A stretch of DNA of 64,000 nucleotides from Nostoc favosum CHAB5714 (GCF_020829495.1 NZ_JAIVFQ010000019.1:42997-106996), one strand, 5' to 3'; positions 53,201-61,704 are shown, numbered from the stretch's first letter. Numbers and translations: made by a program. Notes: a model not told the origin generated them from the sequence alone.

Positions 53201-54985
53201 AGATATCCGATTGAAATCAGGGCATCACACCACCCTCCAGGTCATGAACGCCACGCTTCGAGATTAGTATTTGTCCAAGATAGCGATGGTGAGTATAAGG
53301 AGTTTGCACCGTTGGAACCGAGAACGGGACAATTACCAATCGGGACAAAGGCTCAAGCTAATGTATTGCCAGGGGAAACTTACACCGCGAACGCCACAAT
53401 TTCTATCTCAGGTACTGAGCCGATAGAGTTCACCGTCCGAGAAATTAAGAAATTCGCTCATGCCGAAAAAGTTTTCCATGCTCAACAGGCGACTTTAGAA
53501 ATTGGTACAGTACCAGTACCGAGTGAAACAGTAAAAATTAAGTTAGATGGTCAAGTGTTAGGAGAATTAGATGCTGATTCTGTCAAACAGCTTGAAGCAT
53601 TTAATTATATTAAAGATGGCAACCCACTTAATTTAAAACTAATAACTTTTTCTGAAAGTAAAGAACAAACATTTATTCTTGGTAGCTCACCAAATGAAAA
53701 TTTGCTTAAAGTTAATAAGATTAATCATTATGATTATAAAGGTGAGATTTTTAGCGATGCTGGATATAGGCGAGTCACCTTAGAAGTACCACCATTAAAA
53801 ACCAGAGATGCGGTGTTTTTGAATGGGGAACCGCTAGGAGTATTACATTTTAAAAAAGATAAGGAAGCGCTGAAAGAATTGGGAGTTCTCAAGTTTGGGA
53901 GGCTGACTCCAATACAAGCAACATTACAAAGTAATATCTCAACAACAATGATGGTGAAGATTGACCCAAACACCATTCAATATCCCCAAACATGGACGAA
54001 AGAAAATCAGGTTTTTGGTCAACAGATAGTTAATGAAGAGCAACAAGCGGCAATAGAAAGAACCACGCCAATTCTCCAAAAAATCAAGGAGCGTCCAACC
54101 ATGCTTGTCGCCACACCCTCATACAAATCACAAGGATTGATGGGTTTGGCGGTTGACAATCACAAAATCGAAGCGGTGAATAAATGGCTAACTGCTCAAA
54201 ATGTTAAATTCTCGCTTGCCCCAACAGAAGATGTTATCAGGGAAACAAAAAAAGGTCTAGCGGTATTTAACTTGGTTGATAGCTCCATCCCTGCTAAAAC
54301 TTTGTCGAGCATGACCAAGAAATTCGGAGGAATTATTGAGTCTACTCTTGAGTATCAGCAAAAAGTTAGCTCCCTTGCCACACGACCACAATTTTTGAAA
54401 CTACCAGAACAAACAGCGCAATCCCCGCCTAACCAATCTATAACTCTATTACTCTCCACTAATCCTTCTACAACAGACATTACTAATAGTACAAAAACCG
54501 AACCTTTAGGTGTAGAAAAGCCCCCGACAGTCACTATTGATGATTTGAGAAATTGGTACAATGCCGCAGATAAGTTAGGGAAGTCGGAGAATTACAAAAA
54601 ACGCATTGTAGAAGTGGCTAATGGGTTTAAAGCTGGTGAGCAATTATCAGCCCAAGCGTTGACAGTAATGAATCAAGATACATTTGAGCTTGAAGTCATC
54701 AGTCGGCTAAGTCAAATTGCTCAAAGGATTGGCATGGTTTGGGGTAAGTCTGATGAAAATGGTACTCAAGTTCTAGGAAAGATTTATGACTTGGCTTTCA
54801 ATACCCAGCAGAGGGATTTAACTATTTCGCAGAAAAATGGGGAGATAATTTTAAATTTGCAATCTGGCAAGGTGCAGACTAATAAAGTAACTCCACAGAT
54901 ATTGCAAACTTTTGAAGATGTTAATACTCAAATTGATAAAATATTAACTAAATCTCAAACACAGCAAGTAGACTTACAAAGATAA
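50225..54985 (+). CDS. Giant protein with two-barrel RNA polymerase-like core (DFDGD motif)
   Basis: 1586 residues. The core (about 200-720) follows the motif order of single-chain two-barrel RNA polymerases. SSFKGTD (Lys222) could be the first-barrel lysine. GRTLAFDRGMVIPS is at 403-416, RSPFLNSNGLC at 439-449, the catalytic-type DFDGD at 503-507, SISVGVINNQ at 564-573 (compare the 'LGxIxN' helix) and HNQIAVDLFKSS at 669-679 (compare 'AVDxxKTG'). The rest (750-1586) has beta-rich and helical domains, among them a 'FVFAAFSDEI' region and a relaxase-accessory-like tail. No bacterial beta/beta-prime subunits are nearby. Such enzymes act as DNA- or RNA-dependent RNA polymerases; activity here is inferred from motifs. 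Confidence 0.75.
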   Translation: MSLEFKHFDTRLNQWIHPNGDNKNSQSILTEKLDNTLLEFYFPGKKFSFGHLDEYSTPENLRNHPDGHTLLLSSKTRLLYGSPECLEVINKLCPDRKDRGAYGSIFLGACKNAINEELNILIVDDSNGENGGVVDKQDAYKLVGDCYGQISTQLYNKLTKREEQQDYRIIQHRFGWTEKDGQDTKYRFGKGTLRPYNLEKIRYADTNNEPKIDLVLPLSSFKGTDKDRPDGPSKPQIQPRLYRQKIWLGEKSQSERGKTAISQLLASFPQGIKDFAEELEAQAQKLSQSQSDPRKIAQLYCQKYEQRKTFNEEQKLSLKTEIPEQVANASLIKELELLTCNQAEEQFQASDDLNEKSAKDDLLMYKLIKADLIGGHNQLLETEKVRKELAKFVQGEWRDIALGRTLAFDRGMVIPSKNLKNGEICVPWLDEGEKILNFRSPFLNSNGLCVSINKLVDDRLGPDGEPLKGVIVVNDEDLERIKARLQQGEIAPLETESQRQGRDFDGDCIGVALASKYPTFTAEAEYRTLPPNAYRPTIKEKKQSFYIDGKQPPFEEIAIHMSDSISVGVINNQVTALEALESEIEILKLYGTPEQKSQYIDKVSDHYQKLLKAENSFINPSPIREEYKPYIKYFVALANSPRTDEIISQSMEKNRSLYRLMIEEACYHNQIAVDLFKSSKKPEMGLIRENNRYLYRQVDYIKDKKSPTAYLNSEIKTEGYSPVELLINQTNKYFQQSQLESRPIVQFHDLFNGVEFTPQQRFSAIAAKYEFDKLFNAAMAMERRRESERGPSAIIQTQQGSKLEITNLIRYDHPLIWKAQTINLKLEADNRSSKLLAVAQINNEIGDSGQPQYYKLGTVSPQSVQEYGLKPGMSANNASVVEFRPELTKGQTRLMFQQAYKFAEEFRSSIPEQEKLSAASAAWSVGAARQDELEDKQLDKSPIQKKTPNFVFAAFSDEIISRLPHLQFTDLRVGTLGNEANNFKDKTWNQGERYPIEIRASHHPPGHERHASRLVFVQDSDGEYKEFAPLEPRTGQLPIGTKAQANVLPGETYTANATISISGTEPIEFTVREIKKFAHAEKVFHAQQATLEIGTVPVPSETVKIKLDGQVLGELDADSVKQLEAFNYIKDGNPLNLKLITFSESKEQTFILGSSPNENLLKVNKINHYDYKGEIFSDAGYRRVTLEVPPLKTRDAVFLNGEPLGVLHFKKDKEALKELGVLKFGRLTPIQATLQSNISTTMMVKIDPNTIQYPQTWTKENQVFGQQIVNEEQQAAIERTTPILQKIKERPTMLVATPSYKSQGLMGLAVDNHKIEAVNKWLTAQNVKFSLAPTEDVIRETKKGLAVFNLVDSSIPAKTLSSMTKKFGGIIESTLEYQQKVSSLATRPQFLKLPEQTAQSPPNQSITLLLSTNPSTTDITNSTKTEPLGVEKPPTVTIDDLRNWYNAADKLGKSENYKKRIVEVANGFKAGEQLSAQALTVMNQDTFELEVISRLSQIAQRIGMVWGKSDENGTQVLGKIYDLAFNTQQRDLTISQKNGEIILNLQSGKVQTNKVTPQILQTFEDVNTQIDKILTKSQTQQVDLQR

Positions 54986-55010
54986 ATTTATCCTAGAATA
55001 GCCCTTTTAA

Positions 55011-55133
55011 GACAATGGAAAAGGAGAACAACACTATGGAGAACGCCAAGGGTTGGGTTATATAGATCAGCAGGAAAATGTTGTGTTTATCAAGCGGGAT
55101 TTAAACGGTGAAAAGTCAGGGGTACTGGTTTGA
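55011..55133 (+). pseudogene. Remnant of a DUF3991/TOPRIM-type relaxase-associated gene
   Basis: After the polymerase-like gene a frame reads RQGLGYIDQQENVVFIKRDL and NGEKSGVLV before TGA at 55131-55133. It resembles the DUF3991 segment of MobV-type and toprim proteins (as at 40.8 kb: GLIYADAHQNAVFVMRNFDD). The upstream and downstream parts are lost. The surrounding sequence to 55411 holds GCGATCGC-type sites and no other gene. Confidence 0.45.
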
Positions 55134-55411
55134 GACACCGCAGGGATTGACAATCGCGCTTTTGAGTACCCCGAAAACAGCGATAGGCTACGCCCCGCCG
55201 CAGGCGATCGCCAAAAAGGATGGTTTCACCGCCTGGCTGTCTTATCGGTATACAATGCCGGATTTTAAAGCGTGAACCCCACGATAATCCTTAAGGGATA
55301 AGCATAAATATACTATTTAGACAGTCAAGGCCCCCTAATCCCCCTGCCCACAGATGATGGTTAAATGATCGTCTGGCCTAAAAGTTGTGCGATCGCGCTT
55401 TGAGGTTATCC

Positions 55412-55720
55412 TTACGGAGCATTCAATATGAAATCTTCTGTAATAAATGCAACATATACTTTGTCGGGTGTTGCGCCTACAGACTGAATAAGACTGTATA
55501 CGTCGTTTGCAATCTGTTTACTAGTAACCGAGGGATTGCTGACATTCAGGTAGAGTGTAGTGTTAGGCAAATGCAAATTAACCCGATCAGGAAATAATGA
55601 GTTGACATTTAACGCTTGAAAGGTTGTAGCAGTGTCTTCCAATTCAAGTCTTTCCTTTACGCGAGCATTGTCGCCTGACTTGACGTTTTTTAAATCGTAA
55701 CAAACGATAGCTGTTCTCAT
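55412..55720 (-). CDS. Small ferredoxin-fold protein, Cas2/VapD/GhoS-like
   Basis: 102 residues. The start RTAIVCYDLKNVKSGD is the strand-plus-YDL motif of Cas2-like and related small nucleases. A central hydrophobic strand (LPNTTLYLNV) and a terminal strand (DKVYVAFITEDF) complete a ferredoxin-like plan. No Cas1 or CRISPR array is near, so a toxin-like or SinR-like protein is more likely than a CRISPR protein. The catalytic Asp of Cas2 (YDL) is present. Confidence 0.55.
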   Translation of the reverse strand: MRTAIVCYDLKNVKSGDNARVKERLELEDTATTFQALNVNSLFPDRVNLHLPNTTLYLNVSNPSVTSKQIANDVYSLIQSVGATPDKVYVAFITEDFILNAP

Positions 55721-55771
55721 AATTTCCCCTATTTAAAAAATGTAAGTAAATAGTTAAATGCCTGATGCTAT

Positions 55772-56026
55772 TCAACTGTCACTGCCACCGCTACCATTGC
55801 CATTACGCTGCTGCCCTAGTAGGTATTCCCAGATGCGGCGAATTTCAGCCTGGAATACCTCGCGGTCAGTTTCTGCGTTTTGGATGGAATGCATCAAGAT
55901 ATCTGTGAGGCTGTGGATTTCTTCGGTGTTTTGGCGAACTGAATCCTTACGGGACAGCTGGTTGGTGGTCACAGTTTCAAGGATGCGCTCGATGCGGTCG
56001 AGCCGATCTGGGGTCGCTTCACTCAT
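55772..56026 (-). CDS. Small coiled-coil protein
   Basis: 84 residues, mainly one amphipathic helix (RIERILETVTTNQLSRKDSV, then REVFQAEIRRIWEYLLGQQ) with a Gly/Asn/Ser tail. It overlaps the upstream RHH gene: their stop and start share bases (TCAT at 56023-56026). The pair may be an antitoxin-like or regulatory unit; function unknown. Confidence 0.65.
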   Translation of the reverse strand: MSEATPDRLDRIERILETVTTNQLSRKDSVRQNTEEIHSLTDILMHSIQNAETDREVFQAEIRRIWEYLLGQQRNGNGSGGSDS

Positions 56027-56187
56027 GCTGCACCCTTCTCTTTGGTAGCTTCTGCCTTATCCAAATATTCTTGAATAGCAATAGCTGCTAGTTGACTCAC
56101 TGAACGCTTTTCAGGCATAGCAAGACGTTTCAATCTTTCTTTGTCTTCTTCACTGATGATTACGCTCAATGTCGGACTTTTAGCCAT
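56023..56187 (-). CDS. Ribbon-helix-helix (CopG/Arc-type) protein
   Basis: 54 residues read on the minus strand from the ATG at 56187: MAKSPTLSVIISEEDKERLK then RLAMPEKRSVSQLAAIAIQE. The beta-strand (TLSVIISEED) and two helices with the SVSQLAAIAIQEYL turn are typical of CopG-type repressors, including antitoxins. It heads the two-gene unit with the coiled-coil gene. The region upstream contains ACTATAGT-type sites suitable for autorepression. Confidence 0.8.
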   Translation of the reverse strand: MAKSPTLSVIISEEDKERLKRLAMPEKRSVSQLAAIAIQEYLDKAEATKEKGAA

Positions 56188-56246
56188 TGACCTTACTTAT
56201 AAACTCTCTTCTCTGATCATACTCTATGAGAACATACTAGGTTAAC

Positions 56247-56294
56247 CTATAGTATAATTCCACTAGACTATAATAAAAGCTATGAGACTATAGT
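56247..56294. promoter_or_regulatory. Candidate operator cluster of CTATAGT/ACTATA half-sites
   Basis: CTATAGT (56247-56253), ACTATA (56267-56272) and the palindrome ACTATAGT (56287-56294) lie 60-107 bp upstream of the RHH start. Spaced short half-sites are usual for ribbon-helix-helix autoregulation. Binding is inferred. Confidence 0.4.
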
Positions 56295-57099
56295 AGACTC
56301 TATTAATAGGTGCGCCCCGGTAACGGAGATTCCCGCCTCCGTTATCGGCACGACTTCGACCCAACCGTTTAGCCCACGATTAGGAGGCAAAGATAATGTT
56401 AGCTGTTGACGTGCCCACATTGGGGTAAAGACAAGATACGCGCAAAATTTATCACTATGTAAAGTTGTGTAAAGTAGCCATGTATTGATGTCTTGAAAAC
56501 ATTCAAACATTGCCTAGTTTGGCTTATTTTAGGCAATGTTCTGAGCGCAACTGAGCGGAAGAATAAGGTTTGAGCCTTCCTTGACACGACCCTTCAGCTT
56601 CTGTTTTCGGCAATATTTTCTAAGTTGGGACAGATAAGCTCGAAGTGTTCACTAGGCTGAAAGCCAAACTAGGCAGACTTTTCTCTCATATAGACAAAGG
56701 CGATCGCGATAAATTTGTTACAAAAACTTTACTGCGTTTTCTGTTGCACTGCAACGGAATAAAGCCAATTGGCTTGACTTATATAAAGCCGCGCATAACG
56801 TGGTTTTGCGCCTTCCAAGTAAGAAGCAAAGCCAGACCTTTCATCTGGGGTGTAGCAAGGGTTGTGAATCATGCTGCCAGCGATACTAGCGATTCTAGGC
56901 ATCCCCGTGCCAATCCGGGAAAACAGTACACTAAGAAAATTTCAAGTGCCTGAAGCTACGATTTTTCGTTCAAACTAGATAAAAACTAGCAGTATAACTA
57001 TAAGTTATTTCACAAAAATGATGGTAGAAGCACGTCTTGGAAAGCCTGCCCCATCTTGGTTTCAGCCTTAGCGTACAAATTATCTCTTTCGGCACGGTG
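56295..57099. other. Region without a supported gene
   Basis: About 800 bp of mixed sequence. A hairpin TAACGGAG/CTCCGTTA lies near 56321-56343. Weak frames (for example the minus strand at 56280-56510) lack a family, a ribosome site or a codon bias that would support them. The sequence CGGCACGGTGATGCC at 57090 resembles TGGCACGGTTATGCC at 58114, just before another gene start. Confidence 0.4.
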
Positions 57100-57435
57100 A
57101 TGCCTAATTCAGCAGAAGTTGAAATTATTGCAGGTAATCTTGTAACTCATTTGGCTGAATTTCGTATGATGCCAATTCATCAACCTGAGATGATTAAAAG
57201 AACCTCTGCTGAATTAGAACGTGCCATGAGTAACTCACCAGGGTTAATCTCAGCAACCTTTCATCGCAGCCTGGATGGTACTCGGATGTTTAATTATGGT
57301 CAATGGGAAAATAGGGAAGCGTTTGAAGCCATTCTCAAACAACCTGGTTTCAATCCAGAACAGCCATATTGGGAAGGTTTCGCCCGCAATGAATTTCATC
57401 TGTACAATGTTGTACATACTCAAATTGCCGATTAA
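57100..57435 (+). CDS. Antibiotic biosynthesis monooxygenase (ABM) domain protein
   Basis: 111 residues from the ATG at 57100 (MPNSAEVEIIAGNL); the frame is open 63 bp upstream but those codons are not protein-like. The dimeric alpha-beta barrel pattern is visible: an EPE-like FRMMPIHQPEMIKRTSAEL helix, SPGLISATFHRSLDGTRMFNY strand pair with the GxW-like YGQWENREAFEAILK. ABM-fold proteins include oxygenases and small-molecule binding proteins. It stands alone in a debris-rich stretch. Confidence 0.75.
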   Translation: MPNSAEVEIIAGNLVTHLAEFRMMPIHQPEMIKRTSAELERAMSNSPGLISATFHRSLDGTRMFNYGQWENREAFEAILKQPGFNPEQPYWEGFARNEFHLYNVVHTQIAD

Positions 57436-57494
57436 CAAATTTTTTAACCACAATAAAGCTATTAATTATTAGACTAAATCAGTAAATCGTGTAA

Positions 57495-58136
57495 TCAAAT
57501 CCAAGTTCCACTTTTTTGCAATTCTCGCATTTCGCCAAATTCCCTAATATATTCCACCAACTCCTTGGTATGCCCCCCTTCAGAAATTCGCCCCAAATTC
57601 CCCACCAGAATAAACAGTTCTCGCGCTCTACTCACAGCAACATTCAGTAAATTAGGTCGCCGATTAATAAACCAGAGACTATCAGTTGCAAAACATTGGC
57701 GAGTCGAGAAAATTATCACTGACTTGTGACCCCCTTGAAATGTGTGAACTGTACCAATGCTCTTGGGGGAAAAATCTGACCAACGAGATTTTAAGCGTTG
57801 ACTCAGCGCATTTACTTGACGGCGGTAAGGTGAAATCACGCCAATTGTGTTGTCAGAGTCAGGAGAATTTAAGCAATAACCCGCCGCTAATAACTCCTCA
57901 ATCAACGCTTCTACTGCATCAACTTCTGCCCAATTAACATTGTTCTCCAGCTTTCCTTCTACATGGCAACTAATCTCTTTAGTACCCAAACGAGAAGCTT
58001 TAGGCTCAGTTTTGATGAGCATACCGTAATTGCACAAGCGATCGCATGGAGTGAGAAACCTTTCAGCAATAATCGCTTCAATTCGTCTTAGGTTAGTATC
58101 TTTCTTGTACGTTTTGGCACGGTTATGCCAAATATG
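57495..58136 (-). pseudogene. C-terminal fragment of a superfamily 1 DNA helicase (AAA_12-type)
   Basis: The frame is open from about 58136 and ends at 57495. The later part has helicase motifs IV-VI: TIGVISPYRRQVNALSQRL, GTVHTFQGGHKSVIIFSTR, and NLLNVAVSRARELFILVGN, as in Upf1/Dna2-like AAA_12 domains. Walker A and B, expected several hundred residues upstream, are missing. The break lies at the start of the divergent membrane-protein gene. It is thus a truncated, probably inactive gene. No start codon with a ribosome site is visible. Confidence 0.8.
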
Positions 58137-58523
58137 CTAAATACAAAGGTAAAACAACTGCCAATGCTCGATTACGTCAGTGCAGGAATCGCGTTTTACA
58201 TCACTTTGCTTCCCGTACAAGAGTGGATATTGGAATTCCGGCTCGGTTATCTCGGTCGCTACTGGAGCCTGATAAGTGTTGCTGGCTTATTCATTGGCTT
58301 TTTGCTCTCTGCACTGATATTTGTGCCATTGATTATCAATATGACACTAGATCCGTTCAGATATCCAGATCATATTGTCATGAGCGCGATCGCTGCGGTG
58401 ATTTTTGGTGCAATACTCTGGCTGGGACAGTGGCTAATTCTCCGCCAGACTGAGATGACACCAAGAGTTTTTGCTCTGCTCAATACAGTCAGTAGACCGA
58501 AAAGTTCTGCGATCGCTCTGTGA
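58125..58523 (+). CDS. Membrane protein, 3' end replaced by insertion-sequence DNA
   Basis: 132 residues with four hydrophobic helices (AGIAFYITLLPVQEW, SLISVAGLFIGFLLSALIFVPL, VMSAIAAVIFGAILWLGQWLIL). The last part reads into the left inverted repeat of the following IS (LLNTVSRPKSSAIAL), so the native C-terminus is gone. The WLGQWLILRQ stretch resembles the helix of a common cyanobacterial family of small membrane proteins. Function unknown. Confidence 0.6.
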   Translation: MPNMLNTKVKQLPMLDYVSAGIAFYITLLPVQEWILEFRLGYLGRYWSLISVAGLFIGFLLSALIFVPLIINMTLDPFRYPDHIVMSAIAAVIFGAILWLGQWLILRQTEMTPRVFALLNTVSRPKSSAIAL

Positions 58524-60031
58524 TGGATACCTATATACCTTATTGTTGCCTAAAAAACTGTATTTTTTGATACGCTTTTTGAAAAACTTATTTGTAACTA
58601 TAACATAAGTAAAACTAATAAATTAGCCAAAAAGTTAAGGGTAGCTCTCGTAGCAGAAGTATGTTCTAGTGCTGTGTCTTGGAATTTTTGTAAAGTATTG
58701 GAGTGAAGAAGCAAAATTTTTGACTTAAAAGATTATTGAGTTTGACTATGACCGCAAATATGCCAGTTTTAACTGATAGTAAAACCTTGAACGAAGTAGT
58801 GAACTGTTTAACCGAAAACATTCCAATTCAGACTCAGGGCAAGTGTGAACAACAAAATATATTTGAAATTTTAATTAGGGCAGCTACCCAAAGAGATAGC
58901 ATAGAAAACACGAGTAAAGTATTAAAAAATGTTCCTACAAGTAACGATATTCGTTATCATTTAGAAAAATATTCCGACCTGAACTCTCTGGAATTAGATT
59001 TAAATACTGCACTTTCTTTGCCGCTTCCCAGATGGAATCCGAGAAGGTCGACAAAAAATTGCCATCGATTTTAACTTGATTCCTTATTATGGTGAGCCAT
59101 CACTTTTCAGTTGCACCATATATTTATAGAAGTCAAGCTAAAAGTGGCACTTGTTCTTTTTATGCTTACGCTACTATTTATGTAATTAAGAAGAATAAAC
59201 GAGTCACTTTAGCTATTAAAGCTGTTCAACAACAAAATACTTTAGTAGCAATTATTACTTATCTTTTAGCTCTGATTGAGCCTTTGAAGCTTAAAATAGA
59301 ACGATTGTATTTAGACCGGGAATTCTTCTGTGTGCCAGTCATCAGATGGTTGCAAGCTCTTGATATCCCCAATGAAGATGCCAGTAATTATTCGTGGTAA
59401 ACATGGCGGTACTAGACAATTAATTAGAGGTAGACGCAGTTATAAAACAACTTATACTTTAAACAGCGATAAATATGGTTCAGTAACTTTTCCAGTGTGG
59501 ATAGTTTGTACATATAAAAATGGTAAAAGACGCGCGCATGGGCGGGAATTTTTTATTTATGCAGTCTATAAAGTTAAGTTAACTTTGCAGCTTATACATG
59601 ATGACTATCGCCTCCGTTTTGGGATTGAAAGCAGCTACCGAATGAAAAACCAGTGCCGGATAAAAACTACTATTAAAAATCCCACTATTCGGCTTTTATT
59701 TGTAGCTATAGCTTTTTTAATTATTAATATATGGATTTATCTAGTGTGGCATTATCTGAGCCGATTAAAGAGAAGTACTAGACAGGTTTTCTCTCATTTA
59801 TTTACTCTCAAACAGATGCTTGAGTTTTTACGCCAAGCAGTAGACCGCAACTATGGGGTAGCCTGCGAAGTTTGTTTAGCATCCGGCTGATTTTGGTTGG
59901 TCTTTAGGGGCTTATTTATAAGTTGAGCTTATAGTTTATCCAAGGCAATCAGCTTTTTTACATTCCTCAAAAAACTGTATCATACACTACTATTTTTTAG
60001 CAACCGCAGAACTTTTCGGTCTACTGACTGT
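58485..60031. mobile_element. Decayed ISH3-like insertion sequence bracketed by 27-bp perfect inverted repeats
   Basis: The 27 bases at 58485-58511 (starting ACAGTCAGTAGACCGAAAAG) recur as exact reverse complement at 60005-60031. They enclose a frameshifted ISH3/IS4-type transposase gene. No target duplication is obvious, so the ends may be imprecise or the element rearranged. The left end overlaps the truncated membrane-protein gene. Confidence 0.65.
58748..59890 (+). pseudogene. ISH3/IS4-like DDE transposase, three frameshifts
   Basis: Three reading frames are needed to read the protein. Part one starts MTANMPVLTDSKTLNEV and shifts after the extra C near 59027-59029, then continues GIREGRQKIAIDFNLIPYYG. 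A second break near 59105 leads to APYIYRSQAKSGTCSFYAY, and a third near 59380 to PVIIRGKHGGTRQLIRG. DDE residues are recognisable: DFNLIPYYG (first Asp), LYLDREFF (second), and YRLRFGIESSYR (Glu). Because all parts remain, decay is recent. No intact copy is seen in the window. Confidence 0.8.
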
Positions 60032-60232
60032 ACAAATTAAGTATAATGTCGCTTGCTGTGAATTCCGGCTTTTCAGGTATGTCAGCTCTACCGCAGGTTC
60101 AAATAATTTGACTACCCAGATGCTGAGATATGTTGTAGTCCAATCTCCAAGGATACTTGGCGTGTCAAGAAATGCGATATCAGCATCAGGGTTTTGGTTA
60201 ACATAGAATTTACTTCCATCAACAAATAAAGT

Positions 60233-61495
60233 ATGCCCAAGACTTGGAACATCAAGATAGATAACTATTTTCAAGCCAATCCCAATTGCATTATCGCCAC
60301 AGCCTATGTAGACAGCTTCCCTATAGACCTCCCCTTAGAACCGAACATCCGGGAACCCAACCGCAAAAGCGCAACCTACAGACAAATCTTCGACTCGCTG
60401 ACGACCGAACCCGTAAAATTCTTCTCTCGCCACAGTGGAATCGTTCTGTCAGCCAATAAAGTTAAGCCCAACAGAAACAAAACCGAGCTAGAACTAGAGA
60501 TTTTGGAAGCTAACGAGGGCGGTAGCGATGGGATTATCAACGGGGGGCATACAGTTTTAGCCTTTGAGCAAGCGAAAAATTACAAATACGATTTAACCGA
60601 AGCCAGGGTAAAAGTTACGATTCACATCGGACTGACTGAAGAATCAGCCAAAGACATAGCCCTGGCTTCAAATACTACAACGCCAGTAGATTCTCGCTCC
60701 AAAGTTAACGCCAGAGGTGATTACAAATTCATCAAGCAGTATTTAGTCCAGTTAGAGAGAGCAGAAGATAGGAAATTCCGCATTGCCTATTACCAAAACC
60801 AAAGCGGCGCTCCCAGAAACGCTCAGTGCAATGTCACCCATTTACTGAAGCTGCTTTACTGCCTCGACAGAAATAAATACAATCCCGACGGCAATAAACG
60901 AACCAAGCACCCAGTAGGGATGAGTCTTCCAAGTCACATCACAGACGCAGAAAGAGAACGGTTAACCGCTTTACTGCCTCTCCTTTCTCAAGCTCTGTGG
61001 ATAGAGCAAAGACTCTACGAAATAATCCAAGACTATATCAGCAACCCTAGAAGAAAGGGTGCTAACGATTTAGCATCAATTGATATACGTAAAACTACGT
61101 TATTGCCTGACAGCAAGTATTCATTTGGGTTTGGTGCGCCAACTGACCTGGCACTACCGATAATTGCGTCCTATCGGGTATTTCTGGATAAGGACTATAA
61201 ATGGATTCTGCCGTTTAATGAATTCGCTGAAGATTTTCTCCAACACTTATGGACGAACTACTTCCGCAAATATTTGGTGTCGGAGAAAACAGCAGGGAAT
61301 ACAGTCGGCACAAAAATCAGCCGCAATCAAGACATTTGGGAAAGTTTGTATATCTCAGCGCAAAGTTATCTCAATTCTTCTTTGGTGAAAATGGTTAACT
61401 CCAGTAAGTCAGAAGAACCGAAGGTGACACAAGGTGCAAACAAGAAGGCAAAAGGGAAAAGGGGTGAACTCAACGCAACCACTGTGCCTAAATAG
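60233..61495 (+). CDS. AIPR-like protein (abortive infection phage resistance family)
   Basis: 420 residues. The characteristic stretch GIINGGHTVLAFEQA near residue 100 resembles the DGGHT motif of AIPR proteins, and IGLTEESAKDIALASNTTTPVDSRS with ARGDYKFIKQYL follows as in that family. The N-terminal and C-terminal parts (up to a Lys-rich tail) are not characteristic. AIPR proteins are linked to phage resistance, though the mechanism is not settled. It lies between two insertion sequences, typical of mobile defence genes. It starts at an ATG with little ribosome-site signal. Confidence 0.65.
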   Translation: MPKTWNIKIDNYFQANPNCIIATAYVDSFPIDLPLEPNIREPNRKSATYRQIFDSLTTEPVKFFSRHSGIVLSANKVKPNRNKTELELEILEANEGGSDGIINGGHTVLAFEQAKNYKYDLTEARVKVTIHIGLTEESAKDIALASNTTTPVDSRSKVNARGDYKFIKQYLVQLERAEDRKFRIAYYQNQSGAPRNAQCNVTHLLKLLYCLDRNKYNPDGNKRTKHPVGMSLPSHITDAERERLTALLPLLSQALWIEQRLYEIIQDYISNPRRKGANDLASIDIRKTTLLPDSKYSFGFGAPTDLALPIIASYRVFLDKDYKWILPFNEFAEDFLQHLWTNYFRKYLVSEKTAGNTVGTKISRNQDIWESLYISAQSYLNSSLVKMVNSSKSEEPKVTQGANKKAKGKRGELNATTVPK

Positions 61496-61704
61496 TTTTT
61501 ACCAAACAGGGCATGATACCAATTCACAATTCGCTTTTTCGCCCATTCGCAATTAAAAAACTTAGATGCAGCAAATCTTTCAAGGTTTATATGTGTATCA
61601 GATTTTTCGTGAAATGGTATGAGGTATAGGGGAAAGACTTTTAGTCCCCATACCCTACTTGACTTTTCCAGTTAAGTCAGGAACTTTCAAAATAGCTTGG
61701 GTAA
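61496..61704. other. Intergenic region before the ISKra4 insertion
   Basis: About 200 bp with CAATTCGC-type repeat remnants near 61522-61550 and no supported gene. Its right end, CTTGGGTAA (61696-61704), is the target duplicated by the IS. Confidence 0.5.

Noticed and set aside
55412..55720. CRISPR adaptation gene cas2
   Set aside because: No cas1, other cas genes or repeats nearby; described only as Cas2-like fold.
56280..56510. Minus-strand frame of 76 codons
   Set aside because: Part looks protein-like (SLPPNRGLNGW), but the start is unclear and no family is recognised; not enough to call a gene.
56645..56953. Plus-strand frame of 102 codons
   Set aside because: No family, uneven composition and a GTG start without a ribosome site; left as unannotated sequence.
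59990..60274. Minus-strand frame of 94 codons overlapping the AIPR gene start
   Set aside because: Its end is IS-repeat sequence (TVSRPKSSA) and its start overlaps the better-supported plus-strand gene; at most a fragment.
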